Translations under genes and position numbers: made by a program
Source of the DNA: Oceanobacter kriegii DSM 6294
Lineage (GTDB): Bacteria > Pseudomonadota > Gammaproteobacteria > Pseudomonadales > Oceanobacteraceae
Assembly: GCF_000422845.1 (NCBI RefSeq)
Contig: NZ_AUGV01000003.1
Location: 1-64,000, forward strand
Direction of reading: 5' to 3'
Length of the DNA: 64,000 nt
Part shown: one piece after another, positions 27,345 to 37,155 of the stretch
Layout: each line of letters begins with the position of its first letter
Position numbering within the stretch: position 1 is the first letter of the stretch
Notes under the pieces: model-generated
Told to the model about the DNA's origin: nothing
Databases searched by the model: none
Seen by the model: only the letters and a program-made list of their open reading frames with translations

Positions 27345-30326
27345 ATGCAGCCCCTGATGACTGACCGCTGGCACCAGATACAGCAGCAACTGACCGACAC
27401 CGGCGCACGCTTCAATCTCGACTGGCCGGTATTCTGGCAGTCGTTAGAGGAATCGCAACAACAGCGCCTGCAAACTGTGTTGTTGGTCAGCCAATACGTC
27501 GTCGATGCCCTGCCTCGAGACGCCGACTGGTTCAGCCAGGCCATTCAAACCGACACCATCAGCGCGCCACTGGATCGTCTTGCCATCCGCCAGCAACTGA
27601 ACCAGCTGACAGCAGCGGATTTCAGCGACCCAGACAACCTGCCCGATGCCCTACCCGACACCCGACCCAACCCTCTGCCAACCGAAGACCACTGGCTGAA
27701 AGCCCTGCGGGTACTGCGTCGACGGGTGATGGTGCAAACCATCTGGCGCGACCTGCTGCGCATTGCCGACACCCTGACCACCACCCGCACGGTGTCCGAT
27801 CTGGCTGATGAAACCGTCTGTCAGTCGATCAACTACTTCCACCAGCAGCTGGCCAACCGCCACGGCCAACCGATTGGCAAACACAGCAAAACCGAACAAC
27901 GGCTGCTGGTACTGGGCATGGGCAAGCTCGGCGCCTACGAGCTCAACCTCAGCTCCGACATCGACCTGATTTTTTGCTACCCCGAATCCGGTGCCACCAC
28001 AGGTGATGCCAATGGCAGACGCGACCTCAGCAATCAGGAGTTCTTTATCAAGCTGGGGCAAAAGCTGATTGCCGCGCTCGATAACCAAACCATCGATGGC
28101 TTTGTGTTCCGTACCGACATGCGCCTGCGGCCCTACGGCCAAAGTGGCCCGCTGGTGATGAACTTCGACTCCATGGAAGAGTACTACCAGAGTCAGGGCC
28201 GCGACTGGGAACGCTATGCGATGGTGAAAGCCCGCATCATGACCGGCGAGAAAACCGCCGCCGCCAAGGAACTGCTATCGATCCTGCGGCCCTTTACCTA
28301 TCGGGTGTACATCGACTACAGCGCATTTGAATCGCTGCGCTCCATGAAAGCCATGATCAATGCCGAAGTGCGCCGTCGTGGCCTCGACAACAACATCAAA
28401 CTGGGCCCCGGTGGCATTCGTGAAGTCGAATTTACCGTACAGGCGTTTCAGCTGATTCGTGGCGGCCAGGAAAAAGAACTGCAAAACCGCGAACTGGTGC
28501 CAATGCTGGATATTCTGCACCAGTCCGCCTATCTGCCTGCCGCAGCGGTCGCCGAGCTGAAGTCCGGCTACCTGTTCCTGCGTGACGTTGAACATGCTCT
28601 GCAGGCCCTCAACGACGAACAAACCCAGATGCTGCCAGCCGATGAGTTGGAACAGGCGCGGCTGGTGCTGGCCATGGGCTTTGATGACTGGGCCAGCTTT
28701 ATGACCGCCCTCGATCAGCACCGGGCCGCCGTCAAAAGCCACTTTGCCGAAATCGTTCGTGGCGAAGACAGCGATCCTGACGAACAGGAAATCGACCACA
28801 CCTGGGTCGACCTCTGGCATGGCGACCTCGCTGCCGACGTTCGTGAGCGACTGCAAGACCGCTACCCGGAAATGCTCAGCGACGAATTTGCCGAACTGAT
28901 CAACCAGTTCCGCGACTCCCGCGCGGTACTCAGCATGCAGGCCATCGGCCACGACCGGCTGGAAGCCTTCATGCCATTGCTGCTGGAAGAACTCAGCAGC
29001 TGTCCGGCGCCGGTTTCCACCCTCAAACGAGTGATCCCGCTGCTGGAAGCCGTGCTGCGTCGAACCTCCTATCTGGTACTGCTGAAAGAAAATCCCACTG
29101 CGCGCACCCAGCTGGTGAAACTCTGCTGCGCCTCGGAGTGGGTCGCTCAGTACATCACCGCCATGCCGCTGCTGCTGGACGAACTGCTCAACCCGGCCAA
29201 CCTCTATCGTCTGCCCAGCCGACAAGAGCTGGAAGAAGAACTGCGGCTGACCTTACTGCGCATTCCCGAAGACGACCTCGAGCAGCAAATGGAGCAACTG
29301 CGTCAATTTAATCACGCCCACAAACTGCACGCGGCGGCCTCGGAAGTGGTCGGCGCACTGTCGTTGATGAAAATCTCCGACTACCTCACCTGGCTGGCCG
29401 AAGTGTCGCTGGAATGCGTGATGCAACTGGCGTGGCAGCAAATGGTGGCGAAATACGGCTTCCCATCAACCAAAGACAAGGAAGCCGTTACCCAACCGGA
29501 GTTTCTGGTGGTCGGCTATGGCAAGGTCGGCGGTCTGGAGCTGAGCTACAGCTCCGACCTCGATCTGGTGTTCCTTAACGGCGGCTACGCCATGGGCTCA
29601 ACGCTGGCGGATAAAAACGCCGGTCAGCGCAGCATCGACAACAACGTCTTCTACACCCGCATGGGCCAGCGGATGATCCACATCCTCAGCACCACCACCC
29701 GTAACGGTGAACTGTACGAAGTGGACATGCGACTGCGGCCATCCGGCAACTCCGGCATGATCGTCGCCACCATGAAGGCCTTCGAGGTGTACCAACAAGA
29801 ACACGCCTGGACCTGGGAACATCAGGCACTGGTGCGTGCCCGGGTACTCTGTGGCGATGCCCAGCTGGCCAATGAATACCTCGCCATCCGCGCCGACAAC
29901 CTGACCCGCAGCCGGGACAGCGACACCTTGCGAGGGGAAGTGCGCGAGATGCGCCAGAAAATGCGCGACAATTTGGGCGAAAAAGCCGAAGACCAATTCC
30001 ACCTCAAGCAGGACGCTGGCGGCATTGTGGATATTGAATTTCTGGTGCAATACGGCGTACTGAACTGGGCCCACCAACACCCGGAACTGCTGCAAGTTAC
30101 CGACAACATGCGTCTGCTGGACGCCTTTGAAAAGGTCGGCCTACTGGACACCGAAGCCCGCAAAACCCTGCAGGAAATCTATCTGGCCTACCGCGCCGAA
30201 ACCCACCGCCGGGCGCTGCAAAACCAGAATCTGGTACTCGATCAGACCACCGTAGAACGGCTGCGCTTCGACCAGCGCCGCCAGCAAGTAATGGCACTGT
30301 GGGATAAGTGGCTGGCAGCCGATTAA
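27345..30326 (+). CDS. glnE: glutamine synthetase adenylyltransferase/adenylyl-removing enzyme
   Basis: A bifunctional nucleotidyltransferase of about 993 aa that adenylylates and deadenylylates glutamine synthetase in response to nitrogen status via PII. The two catalytic domains are visible as GMGKLGAYELNLSSDIDLIF in the N-terminal half and GYGKVGGLELSYSSDLDLVF in the C-terminal half. Each has the paired aspartates of the superfamily. The helical linkers match the family. The ATG at MQPLMTDRW is chosen; MTDRW four codons on is also possible. The frame upstream of that is not conserved. Confidence 0.96.
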   Translation: MQPLMTDRWHQIQQQLTDTGARFNLDWPVFWQSLEESQQQRLQTVLLVSQYVVDALPRDADWFSQAIQTDTISAPLDRLAIRQQLNQLTAADFSDPDNLPDALPDTRPNPLPTEDHWLKALRVLRRRVMVQTIWRDLLRIADTLTTTRTVSDLADETVCQSINYFHQQLANRHGQPIGKHSKTEQRLLVLGMGKLGAYELNLSSDIDLIFCYPESGATTGDANGRRDLSNQEFFIKLGQKLIAALDNQTIDGFVFRTDMRLRPYGQSGPLVMNFDSMEEYYQSQGRDWERYAMVKARIMTGEKTAAAKELLSILRPFTYRVYIDYSAFESLRSMKAMINAEVRRRGLDNNIKLGPGGIREVEFTVQAFQLIRGGQEKELQNRELVPMLDILHQSAYLPAAAVAELKSGYLFLRDVEHALQALNDEQTQMLPADELEQARLVLAMGFDDWASFMTALDQHRAAVKSHFAEIVRGEDSDPDEQEIDHTWVDLWHGDLAADVRERLQDRYPEMLSDEFAELINQFRDSRAVLSMQAIGHDRLEAFMPLLLEELSSCPAPVSTLKRVIPLLEAVLRRTSYLVLLKENPTARTQLVKLCCASEWVAQYITAMPLLLDELLNPANLYRLPSRQELEEELRLTLLRIPEDDLEQQMEQLRQFNHAHKLHAAASEVVGALSLMKISDYLTWLAEVSLECVMQLAWQQMVAKYGFPSTKDKEAVTQPEFLVVGYGKVGGLELSYSSDLDLVFLNGGYAMGSTLADKNAGQRSIDNNVFYTRMGQRMIHILSTTTRNGELYEVDMRLRPSGNSGMIVATMKAFEVYQQEHAWTWEHQALVRARVLCGDAQLANEYLAIRADNLTRSRDSDTLRGEVREMRQKMRDNLGEKAEDQFHLKQDAGGIVDIEFLVQYGVLNWAHQHPELLQVTDNMRLLDAFEKVGLLDTEARKTLQEIYLAYRAETHRRALQNQNLVLDQTTVERLRFDQRRQQVMALWDKWLAAD

Positions 30327-30351
30327 GCGCTGCCAGTAAAGCGAGGGTAGA

Positions 30352-31749
30352 TCAGCCCTCGCCAGAGTCCAACAAACCCGCCTGACGCTGTAACTGCGGC
30401 ATGTAATTGGCCACTAGCTGTTCAAAGTCATCGCGATCTTTCTTGGCGACGGTGACCAGCGTCGGGATCTCCGCTGTCATCGGGTTTACCGGTTTGCCGT
30501 TGATGTGCAGTTCGTAATGCAGGTGGGCACCGGTCGAACGGCCACTGTTACCCGACAGGGCAATTTTCTGGCCACGGCTGACGCGTTGTCCCCGTTTCAC
30601 CAGCGCCTTGCTGAGGTGTAGAAAACGGGTGCTGAACGGACCGTCGTTATCAATCACCACGTACAAACCGGCGTAGGCGTGTTTCACCACCCGGGTCACA
30701 ATGCCGTCGCCGGTTGCCAGTACCGGCGTGCCAATCGGCGCAGCAAAGTCGGTGCCGTTGTGGGGTGAAATCCGCTTGGTAATAGGATGGTGGCGGAACG
30801 GGTTAAACGACGAACTGATGCGCCAGCGGCGTTTGGTCGGGTAACGCATCAGGGCTGGCGTCAGGCTGTTGCCCTGATCGTCGTAGTAGTTGCCGTCGTC
30901 AAACAGGATGGCAACGTGGTCTTTACCGCGCACGGTCAGTTTGATGGCGTCCAGACGGCGGCTGCCCGTGGCCTGATCGCCCATGTATTCGTCGCTGATC
31001 ACCGCATCAAACATGTCACCCTGGCGCAGTTCGCGTTTGAAATTCACCTTATTCCCCAACAGGTTGGTGATTTCCATGGCATCGCGGTCCGACAGGCCGG
31101 TTTCCAGAATGGTGGCATAGAGGCTGTGTTTCACATCCGCCCGCACCACGTGCTGCTTCCACTCGGTAGGGGTGATGGTTTCGTTGTATACAAAACCATC
31201 GTCCTGCCGTCGGTAAGTCACCAGCCGGTTGATTTCAGGCCGTAAGGACATCGCCTGAAATGCGCCTTCCGGCGAGAACTCAAAAATCAGCTCACTGCCC
31301 GGGCGAATCACATCCACCACCAGATAGGCTTCATCCGCCTGTAGCACGCCGTGCAGATCGTTGTAGGAAATATCAAACTGGCGAAAGATTTTCTCCAGCG
31401 TATCGCCGGACTCAATCAGGTGTTTTTTGATGATCACCGGCGGCGGCGGTGGCGGAGGCGGCCGCAAGGGCTCCAGCTTGGCATCGTCCAGCAGCGGCCA
31501 GGCCGGGTTGGGACGGGGATTCAGAACCGTCAGTTGCAATACCAGTGGAGCAGACGCCTGTGCAATAACAGACGGATCAACACCGGGCTGTTCAACACCG
31601 GACTGTTCAACATCAGATGAAGCAGGCTCCGAGGCCTGCACCGCCATCACACAACAGGCCGAACAAACCAGCCCCAGCAACCAGCGCGAGACTCCAGACA
31701 GGGGACGGCTCCCTGAGAACACAACGCCGTCAGTAGCAATTTTTTTCAC
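30352..31749 (-). CDS. M23 family peptidase with LysM/OapA-like domain and proline tract
   Basis: A 465-aa secreted or membrane-anchored endopeptidase. A basic N-terminus and hydrophobic segment (WLLGLVCSACCVMAVQA) form a signal. A low-complexity stretch follows, with two tandem EQxGV units and a run of eight prolines near residues 97-104. An OapA/LysM-like region (IESGDTLEKIFRQFDIS) precedes the LytM domain. That domain holds the zinc motifs HNGTDFAAP and GAHLHYELH. It is a clear paralogue of the peptidase at 2048-3313. It is convergent with glnE. MepM-type activity on peptidoglycan cross-links is likely. Confidence 0.9.
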   Translation of the reverse strand: MKKIATDGVVFSGSRPLSGVSRWLLGLVCSACCVMAVQASEPASSDVEQSGVEQPGVDPSVIAQASAPLVLQLTVLNPRPNPAWPLLDDAKLEPLRPPPPPPPPVIIKKHLIESGDTLEKIFRQFDISYNDLHGVLQADEAYLVVDVIRPGSELIFEFSPEGAFQAMSLRPEINRLVTYRRQDDGFVYNETITPTEWKQHVVRADVKHSLYATILETGLSDRDAMEITNLLGNKVNFKRELRQGDMFDAVISDEYMGDQATGSRRLDAIKLTVRGKDHVAILFDDGNYYDDQGNSLTPALMRYPTKRRWRISSSFNPFRHHPITKRISPHNGTDFAAPIGTPVLATGDGIVTRVVKHAYAGLYVVIDNDGPFSTRFLHLSKALVKRGQRVSRGQKIALSGNSGRSTGAHLHYELHINGKPVNPMTAEIPTLVTVAKKDRDDFEQLVANYMPQLQRQAGLLDSGEG

Positions 31750-31810
31750 AACAGCACAACAACAACTTCGGCAAAAGAGACAACATGTAAAACCATTGCC
31801 GGGCGCATCT

Positions 31811-31857
31811 GATTCACCAACCCGGTCTGCGTAACAACACAGCCCGGTTAGTGAATC
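31811..31857. repeat. long imperfect inverted repeat upstream of the M23 gene
   Basis: GATTCACCAACCCGG and CCCGGTTAGTGAATC are inverted copies around a 17-nt loop, so a 14-15 bp stem can form in either transcript. It lies about 60 bp upstream of the minus-strand peptidase start. It has no T-run, so a simple terminator is not supported. The rest of the 31750-31975 gap shows no gene. Confidence 0.55.
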
Positions 31858-31975
31858 TTTACTATCAGGAGTTCCTTTACTTACTTTCCTTTAAAGAGTG
31901 TCTGGCCAGCAAGCAACGAGCGTCCGTGAATAACCCGTTAGACGCACCTTACCGTAACGACCAGACAAGATCCCG

Positions 31976-32911
31976 TTATTGCAGCACAGTTTCAGCGCTA
32001 CGCGGCCGTACCACACTGGCGTACAAGCGCGGCAGCAGCAGTCCGGCAATTACAATGGCAATGCCTAACACCTGCAAGGCCGTCACCGTCTGACCAAACA
32101 CCAGCGCCGTCAGTGCTGAAAACACCGGCACAAAGTTGAAGAACAACGAGGCATTGGCAGCCCCCAGCTGTTTGACCCCGGCGATCCACAACAGATACCC
32201 CCCAACCGTCGCCATAATGCCAATAAAGACCACGTCGGCCAGTACCAGTCCGGACGCGGCTTGCAGCTCTTGCAGCGGGTGAACCTCGGCGCTGAACAGG
32301 GTGGCGGTGCCAATCACAGCAACGCCCGCCAGCATGCCGACCGTGGTGTAGGGAATCATCGGCATCCAACGGCCAATGGCCTGACTCTGGTAGGTATAAA
32401 AGCTCCAGCACAACATACCGGCAAGGATCATCTTGTCGCCGTGGTTGAACTCAAAACCCATCAACCGCTGCCAGTCGCCTTTGGTCAGCACCAGCAGCAC
32501 CCCCGTCAGACACACCAACAGACTGAACCCCTGTGAGCCAGTCAACCAACGACGCTGGGCCACACTGGCGATCAGCATGGTTGCCAACGGACTCAGCGCC
32601 ATAATCAGCGCTCCATTATTTGCTTCGGTTTGCGCCAGACCGGTGAACAGGCCCAGGTTCAAACCACCCACGCCCACCAGCGATACTGCCAACACCCAGC
32701 TCCACTGACGCAGCGATAGGCGTGGCATGGCGATGCGCTTCAAACGCATCAAGGCCAACAAACACAGTGACGCCAAGCCGAAGCGACACAGCACCAGCGT
32801 CAGGGCATGTATTTCACCCAGCGCGTGCTTGCCCACCGGAAAGCTGGCTCCCCACAAAAACGCACACAGCAACAGCAACCAAACCGCCGTGATATTGGGT
32901 GATCGGCTCAT
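31976..32911 (-). CDS. EamA/DMT-family exporter
   Basis: A 311-aa inner-membrane protein with about ten hydrophobic segments in two EamA repeats. The first is LLLCAFLWGASFPVGKHAL and the second begins near MILAGMLCWSFYTYQSQAIGR. Conserved family features are VLCRFGLASLCLL and the C-terminal LFFNFVPVFSALTALVFGQ. The family exports amino acids, their derivatives or toxic metabolites. The gene is divergent from a LysR regulator with about 95 bp between, so that regulator probably controls it. Confidence 0.88.
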   Translation of the reverse strand: MSRSPNITAVWLLLLCAFLWGASFPVGKHALGEIHALTLVLCRFGLASLCLLALMRLKRIAMPRLSLRQWSWVLAVSLVGVGGLNLGLFTGLAQTEANNGALIMALSPLATMLIASVAQRRWLTGSQGFSLLVCLTGVLLVLTKGDWQRLMGFEFNHGDKMILAGMLCWSFYTYQSQAIGRWMPMIPYTTVGMLAGVAVIGTATLFSAEVHPLQELQAASGLVLADVVFIGIMATVGGYLLWIAGVKQLGAANASLFFNFVPVFSALTALVFGQTVTALQVLGIAIVIAGLLLPRLYASVVRPRSAETVLQ

Positions 32912-33007
32912 TTTGACCTCCAGTAATTCATTGAATTTTCAAGGAAGCCAGTGTATTAATTTCAAATTCGGAATAAATAGACAACTTCAAAACATCATAT
33001 TTCAAAA

Positions 33008-33892
33008 ATGAAACCAACTTACTCGTTGGACGACATGCGCTGCTTTTGCGCGGTGGCTCGCCTCGGCAGCTACAAACTGGCTTCCGACTGGCTCAACGTG
33101 CCTCACTCCACCCTCAGCCGTCGCATTGCCAAACTGGAACAGGACCTGAAGTTGCGGCTGCTGAACCGCGACGCCCACCGGGTACAGCTGACATCAACCG
33201 GACAACTGTACTTCGACCGATGCCATCACCTGTTCGATGAACTCGACGACATCGCCACCAGCCTGCACACAGACAACCACCACGCCAAAGGCCGTATACG
33301 GGTGGCTGCGCCGGTGAATTTTGGCAGCCATGTGCTAGCCAGCCACTTCAACGCATTTTTGCGCCAGTACCCCGACATTCAGCTGGATGTGCGGTTGGAC
33401 AACCGTCAGATAGATATTGAAGAGGCCGCCATCGATGTGGCGTTTCGGGTCGGAGACCATACCGCAGAACACTGGGTCGGCAGGCAACTGGTCGATATCC
33501 GCTTTCTGGTGTGCGCTCCAGTCAGCCTCAACACCGACGGCATCAGGCATCCCTCCGAGCTGGGCCAGCTACCGCAGATCATCTGTCAGCCCATTTCCCG
33601 CTGGGCCATGGTTAACCTCAAGAGCGGCGATACCTTTACGCACGTACCTCAGCAGCCGCGGCTGGAAGTGGACGATATTTCGGTGCTCACCCGAGCCATC
33701 AAAGACGAGATAGGCATCGGCATGATTCCCGACTACCACGCCCAGCCCTTGATTGAACGTGGCGTCATCAAGCAGATACTGCCTGACTGGAGTAACCAGC
33801 CACGGGGGTGCCAGATGCTCTACCGCGACCGCCAGAACATGCCGCACCGGGTGCGTTTGCTGATTGATTTTATGCTGGAGCGCTTTGTCTGA
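33008..33892 (+). CDS. LysR-family regulator
   Basis: A 294-aa transcription factor. The N-terminal winged helix begins YSLDDMRCFCAVARLGSYKLASDWLNVPHSTLSRRIAKLEQDL. The C-terminal substrate-binding-like domain follows from about residue 90 and matches the LTTR fold (IDVAFRVGD, VDIRFLVCAP). The gene is divergent from the EamA exporter and probably regulates it. The intergenic region is AT-rich and contains LTTR-like T-N11-A motifs such as ATTCATTGAAT. Confidence 0.92.
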   Translation: MKPTYSLDDMRCFCAVARLGSYKLASDWLNVPHSTLSRRIAKLEQDLKLRLLNRDAHRVQLTSTGQLYFDRCHHLFDELDDIATSLHTDNHHAKGRIRVAAPVNFGSHVLASHFNAFLRQYPDIQLDVRLDNRQIDIEEAAIDVAFRVGDHTAEHWVGRQLVDIRFLVCAPVSLNTDGIRHPSELGQLPQIICQPISRWAMVNLKSGDTFTHVPQQPRLEVDDISVLTRAIKDEIGIGMIPDYHAQPLIERGVIKQILPDWSNQPRGCQMLYRDRQNMPHRVRLLIDFMLERFV

Positions 33893-33895
33893 GCA

Positions 33896-33927
33896 CTTTG
33901 CCCGAGCGTCAGTCCGTTCAGGCAAAG
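33896..33927. terminator. hairpin between convergent LysR and sbmA genes
   Basis: CTTTGCC and GGCAAAG form a 7-bp stem around an 18-nt loop in the 57-bp gap between two convergent stops. There is no T-run, so the terminator call is weak. Confidence 0.35.
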
Positions 33928-33949
33928 CGAGCAGGAAAGGCTGGCGGGG

Positions 33950-35179
33950 TTATTCCACTGCGGCGGATTTTTCGAACGCCCGCAGACGCTTGTAGATGGA
34001 TTGCAGTTCCACAATGGTGGTCCATGAGTTGACCAGATACTGGAACGAGCCCTCAACCTGATTAAAGGCGTTGAGGATTCGCTGCATCACACCCAGCGTA
34101 AAGGCACCGGCGATGATCGACGGTGCCAGTGCTATCAGCGGCACAAACTGACCGATGTTCAGATAGCCGTAACGTACCACGTTGAAGTACAGGTAGTTTT
34201 TGTACAGACGGAAGTAGTTCTGACGCACGTTCGAGAACAGCTCGGCCAGCGTGGCCGGGTGAGCACGATCGTGATGATCTTCACCAAACACCAGCTCCTT
34301 ACGGTAGGCCGCTTCGACCTTCTGGTTGTTGAACTCCAGCCCTGGCAACTTGATGCCGGCGATGGCCAGCAAGGCGGTACCAAAGATCGACCAGATGATG
34401 GCCACAAACACCAGCGCCTGTGGCACTTCACCAATCAACGGCAGCGCCGTCACAAACTGCGACAAGCCCCACAGGATCGGCAAGAAAGCAATCAACGTCA
34501 TCACCGACTCCAGCAAGCTCACACCCAGACCCTCCATAATGGACGCAAAGCGCATGGTGTCTTCCTGAATACGCTGCGACGCCCCTTCAATGCCGCGCAC
34601 CTGAGCCCAACGAGCGGTGTAATGCTCGTTCATGGCGGTGCGCCAGCGGAATACGTAATGACTGACGAAAAAGCGGTTAAACACAGCGACCGCCACGGCC
34701 ACCATGATGATCACACCGACCGAAAACAGCTGGGCGTAGTATTCCTCGATTTTAATGCTGCCCGGATTGCTCAGGGTGTTCTGAATCAAATCGTAGAAGG
34801 TGCCATACCACTCGTTCAGCATCACACTGACCTGCACCTGAAACCAGGTAATAAACACAATCAGCGCCGACCCCAGCACCGACCATTTGGCCCACTTATG
34901 GTCACGGCCAAGGTACAACCACGCCCCGATAAACAAGGCATAGGCCAGCGCCATGTACTGATAGAACCAGTTGTCCTGCGCCGACTGCTGGGCCGCTGAA
35001 AACAGCGCCTGAGCAGCTTCATCGGCACCTTCCGGCAAGGCCTCCGGGAACGCCCCAAACAGACTCAGGCTGCTGCCGAGATCCACAAACGCAAAATACC
35101 AGGCCAGCACACACAGCAACGCCCAGCCAGCGAAGCTCAGGAAAAACCACTTGGGTTTAACAAAAAACGACTCGAACAC
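33950..35179 (-). CDS. sbmA: SbmA/BacA-like peptide transporter
   Basis: A 409-aa inner-membrane protein, matching the roughly 406-aa SbmA family. The opening MFESFFVKPKWFFLSF and the motif block YVFRWRTAMNEHYTARW followed by IEGASQRIQEDTMRFA are diagnostic. It takes up proline-rich or other antimicrobial peptides driven by proton motive force; in symbionts BacA has a related role. The start is GTG with a weak GAGAG upstream. It is transcribed alone, with no peptide-related neighbours visible. Confidence 0.94.
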   Translation of the reverse strand: MFESFFVKPKWFFLSFAGWALLCVLAWYFAFVDLGSSLSLFGAFPEALPEGADEAAQALFSAAQQSAQDNWFYQYMALAYALFIGAWLYLGRDHKWAKWSVLGSALIVFITWFQVQVSVMLNEWYGTFYDLIQNTLSNPGSIKIEEYYAQLFSVGVIIMVAVAVAVFNRFFVSHYVFRWRTAMNEHYTARWAQVRGIEGASQRIQEDTMRFASIMEGLGVSLLESVMTLIAFLPILWGLSQFVTALPLIGEVPQALVFVAIIWSIFGTALLAIAGIKLPGLEFNNQKVEAAYRKELVFGEDHHDRAHPATLAELFSNVRQNYFRLYKNYLYFNVVRYGYLNIGQFVPLIALAPSIIAGAFTLGVMQRILNAFNQVEGSFQYLVNSWTTIVELQSIYKRLRAFEKSAAVE

Positions 35180-35351
35180 AATCAGGCTCTCTTCAGGAAA
35201 ACAGCAAGGAAATCATATCGGTTGAACCGGCACAGACCGGCGGCAGGGGGTTATAATTCAACAATTCCAGAGTGATTTAAATGCGTATTGGTTTCATCTG
35301 CTGACAAAATCCGACAACTGGACACTCGAAAGAAAACTCCGGAGCCTGCCC

Positions 35352-36161
35352 ATGTGCGAACTGCTTGGCATGAGTGCCAACACCCCTACCGACCTGTGTT
35401 TCAGCTTTACCGGCCTGACCCGTCGCGGCGGTGAAACCGGGCCGCACAAGGATGGCTGGGGCGTTGCCTTCTACGAACACAAGGGCGTGCGGCTATTCCA
35501 CGACCCGGAACCCTGCGCCACTTCCCCCATTGCCGAATTTGTGGCGCAACTGCCGATCAAAAGCAAAACCGCCATCTGCCATATCCGCCAGGCCAATGTG
35601 GGCAATATCAACCTCGCCAACACCCACCCCTTCGTGCGCGAATTGTGGGGGCTCAACTGGGTGTTCGCCCATAACGGCCAGCTACCGGGCTTCAGCGCCA
35701 ACAGTGGCCTTTATGAAGCCATCGGCGACACCGACAGCGAAGCCATGTTCTGCGACATCATGAACCAGCTGCGCCACACCCTGCCCCGGGACGCTATGCC
35801 AGACCAACTGGCACACACACTGGTAACACTGGCCGAAGGCTACGCCCAACAAGGCGTATTCAACTGCCTGCTCAGCAATGGCGACTGGCTGTTCAGCTTC
35901 TGCACCACCAAAATGGCCAGCATTACCCGCCGGGCGCCGTTTGGCCCAGCGGTGCTGAAAGACGTCGAAGTAGCCGTCGACTTTGCTGCCGAAACCACCC
36001 CCAACGACATCGTCAGCGTGATCGCCACCGAACCGCTGACCAGCGACGAAGCCTGGGACGTATACCAGCGCGGCGAATGGAAGCTGTGGCAACAGGGAGA
36101 AGTGATTGCCTGTGGAAAAGTCGACGTGCCGGTGTATGAGAATGGGCAGCGGGTGGGCTGA
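35352..36161 (+). CDS. class II glutamine amidotransferase (YafJ-like)
   Basis: A 269-aa protein with the class II GATase N-terminal nucleophile cysteine directly after the initiator Met (MCELLGMSANTPTDLCFSF). A conserved oxyanion-hole region (HNGQLPG, with GDTDSEAMF) is also present. It is a stand-alone amidotransferase domain of the YafJ/DUG3-like group. It hydrolyses glutamine or a gamma-glutamyl compound, and the acceptor is unknown. A TATAAT-like box lies about 95 bp upstream. No partner subunit is seen next to it. Confidence 0.88.
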   Translation: MCELLGMSANTPTDLCFSFTGLTRRGGETGPHKDGWGVAFYEHKGVRLFHDPEPCATSPIAEFVAQLPIKSKTAICHIRQANVGNINLANTHPFVRELWGLNWVFAHNGQLPGFSANSGLYEAIGDTDSEAMFCDIMNQLRHTLPRDAMPDQLAHTLVTLAEGYAQQGVFNCLLSNGDWLFSFCTTKMASITRRAPFGPAVLKDVEVAVDFAAETTPNDIVSVIATEPLTSDEAWDVYQRGEWKLWQQGEVIACGKVDVPVYENGQRVG

Positions 36162-36208
36162 GCCCCAAACACAAGGCTCAGTAGGAGTGACTCGTTAGAG
36201 ATCCGCGA

Positions 36209-36958
36209 TCACAGCCCGTAACTTTGCTCCAACGCCACCAGCTCACCTGATTTACGCAATCGATCCAGTGTCGACTGTAGCTTTCTGACGGCCTCTTTTG
36301 GTGTATCAACGCTGATGGCAAGATAGACAGCGTTATTGGTAAACACGAACTTGTTTTCAATATCGGGCATATCTGCCATATCAGATGCCATATATGGCCC
36401 CACGATGGCATCGGATATCCACAGGTCGATCGCACCAATTTTCAAACGCTTCGGGTTTTGTGCGTCAGAGGGTGGCGTATCAATATCAAAGCCTTTGGCA
36501 ATCAGGTACTCCGAAAAGAAATCCCCCCGAAAACCGCCAATACGATATTGCCGGGCATCTTCCAGGTTATCGATCTCAATACTGCTGCCACTGGCAGCAA
36601 ACAGCGCCCCCTTCATTTCGGTAATCGGGCCCACCCACTGAAACAGCTTCTCTCGCTCTGCTGTTCTGACAGTGCAGAACAAGCCGTGGCTGGAACGCTT
36701 CTGCACTCGCTGCATGCCGTATGACCAGTTGCGCAGCCGCATGGTGTAGTCAACATCGGCCTCGGCAAACAGGTGCTTGACGATGGCCGTACACAAGCCG
36801 TCGATATCGCTGGCCTTATGGGCAAACGGCTCGCCACTGGTGGTCATGGTGTAGGGAGGGTATTGGGTTGTAAACAGGCTGATCGACTCCGCCGCCGCAG
36901 CTGCCGAAAAACCGGTTGATATAAGAGTGGAGAGTAATACCGCAGAAAGTGTTTTCAT
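36209..36958 (-). CDS. periplasmic solute-binding-like protein (SBP_bac_3 type)
   Basis: About 249 aa from MKTLSAVLLSTLISTGFSAAAAAE, which is a good signal peptide; the longer frame adds only four residues. The mature part has the type II binding fold pattern (YPPYTMTTSGEPFAHKASDIDGLCTAIVKHLF, EREKLFQWVGPITE). Homologues are the amino-acid-binding-like proteins that often lack a neighbouring transporter. None is visible here, so it may be an orphan sensor or scavenger. The function is otherwise unknown. Confidence 0.78.
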   Translation of the reverse strand: MKTLSAVLLSTLISTGFSAAAAAESISLFTTQYPPYTMTTSGEPFAHKASDIDGLCTAIVKHLFAEADVDYTMRLRNWSYGMQRVQKRSSHGLFCTVRTAEREKLFQWVGPITEMKGALFAASGSSIEIDNLEDARQYRIGGFRGDFFSEYLIAKGFDIDTPPSDAQNPKRLKIGAIDLWISDAIVGPYMASDMADMPDIENKFVFTNNAVYLAISVDTPKEAVRKLQSTLDRLRKSGELVALEQSYGL

Positions 36959-37155
36959 AAGCAGCCCCGACAAGGAACACCAGCATTGGGCTGGGTTAGG
37001 AATTAAATAACTCCCGCTGATTATATCGACGCCATTTTTTTCTTGGTTTTATAAAACGTGGAGCCGAGGTAATGAAATACAAAACAGAGAATCACGCATT
37101 GGCGCTATTTGCTGTATTCATACCCCGGACCTGCGAGCCCCTTTCAATTGGGGTG

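Noticed and set aside
28275-29225. 316-aa minus-strand frame opposite glnE
   Set aside because: Shadow of glnE, no start context or recognisable domain.
30312-30362. Hairpins between glnE and the M23 gene (CTGGCAGC/GCTGCCAG and GCGAGGG/CCCTCGC)
   Set aside because: They overlap coding ends and lack T-runs; not strong enough for a terminator call.
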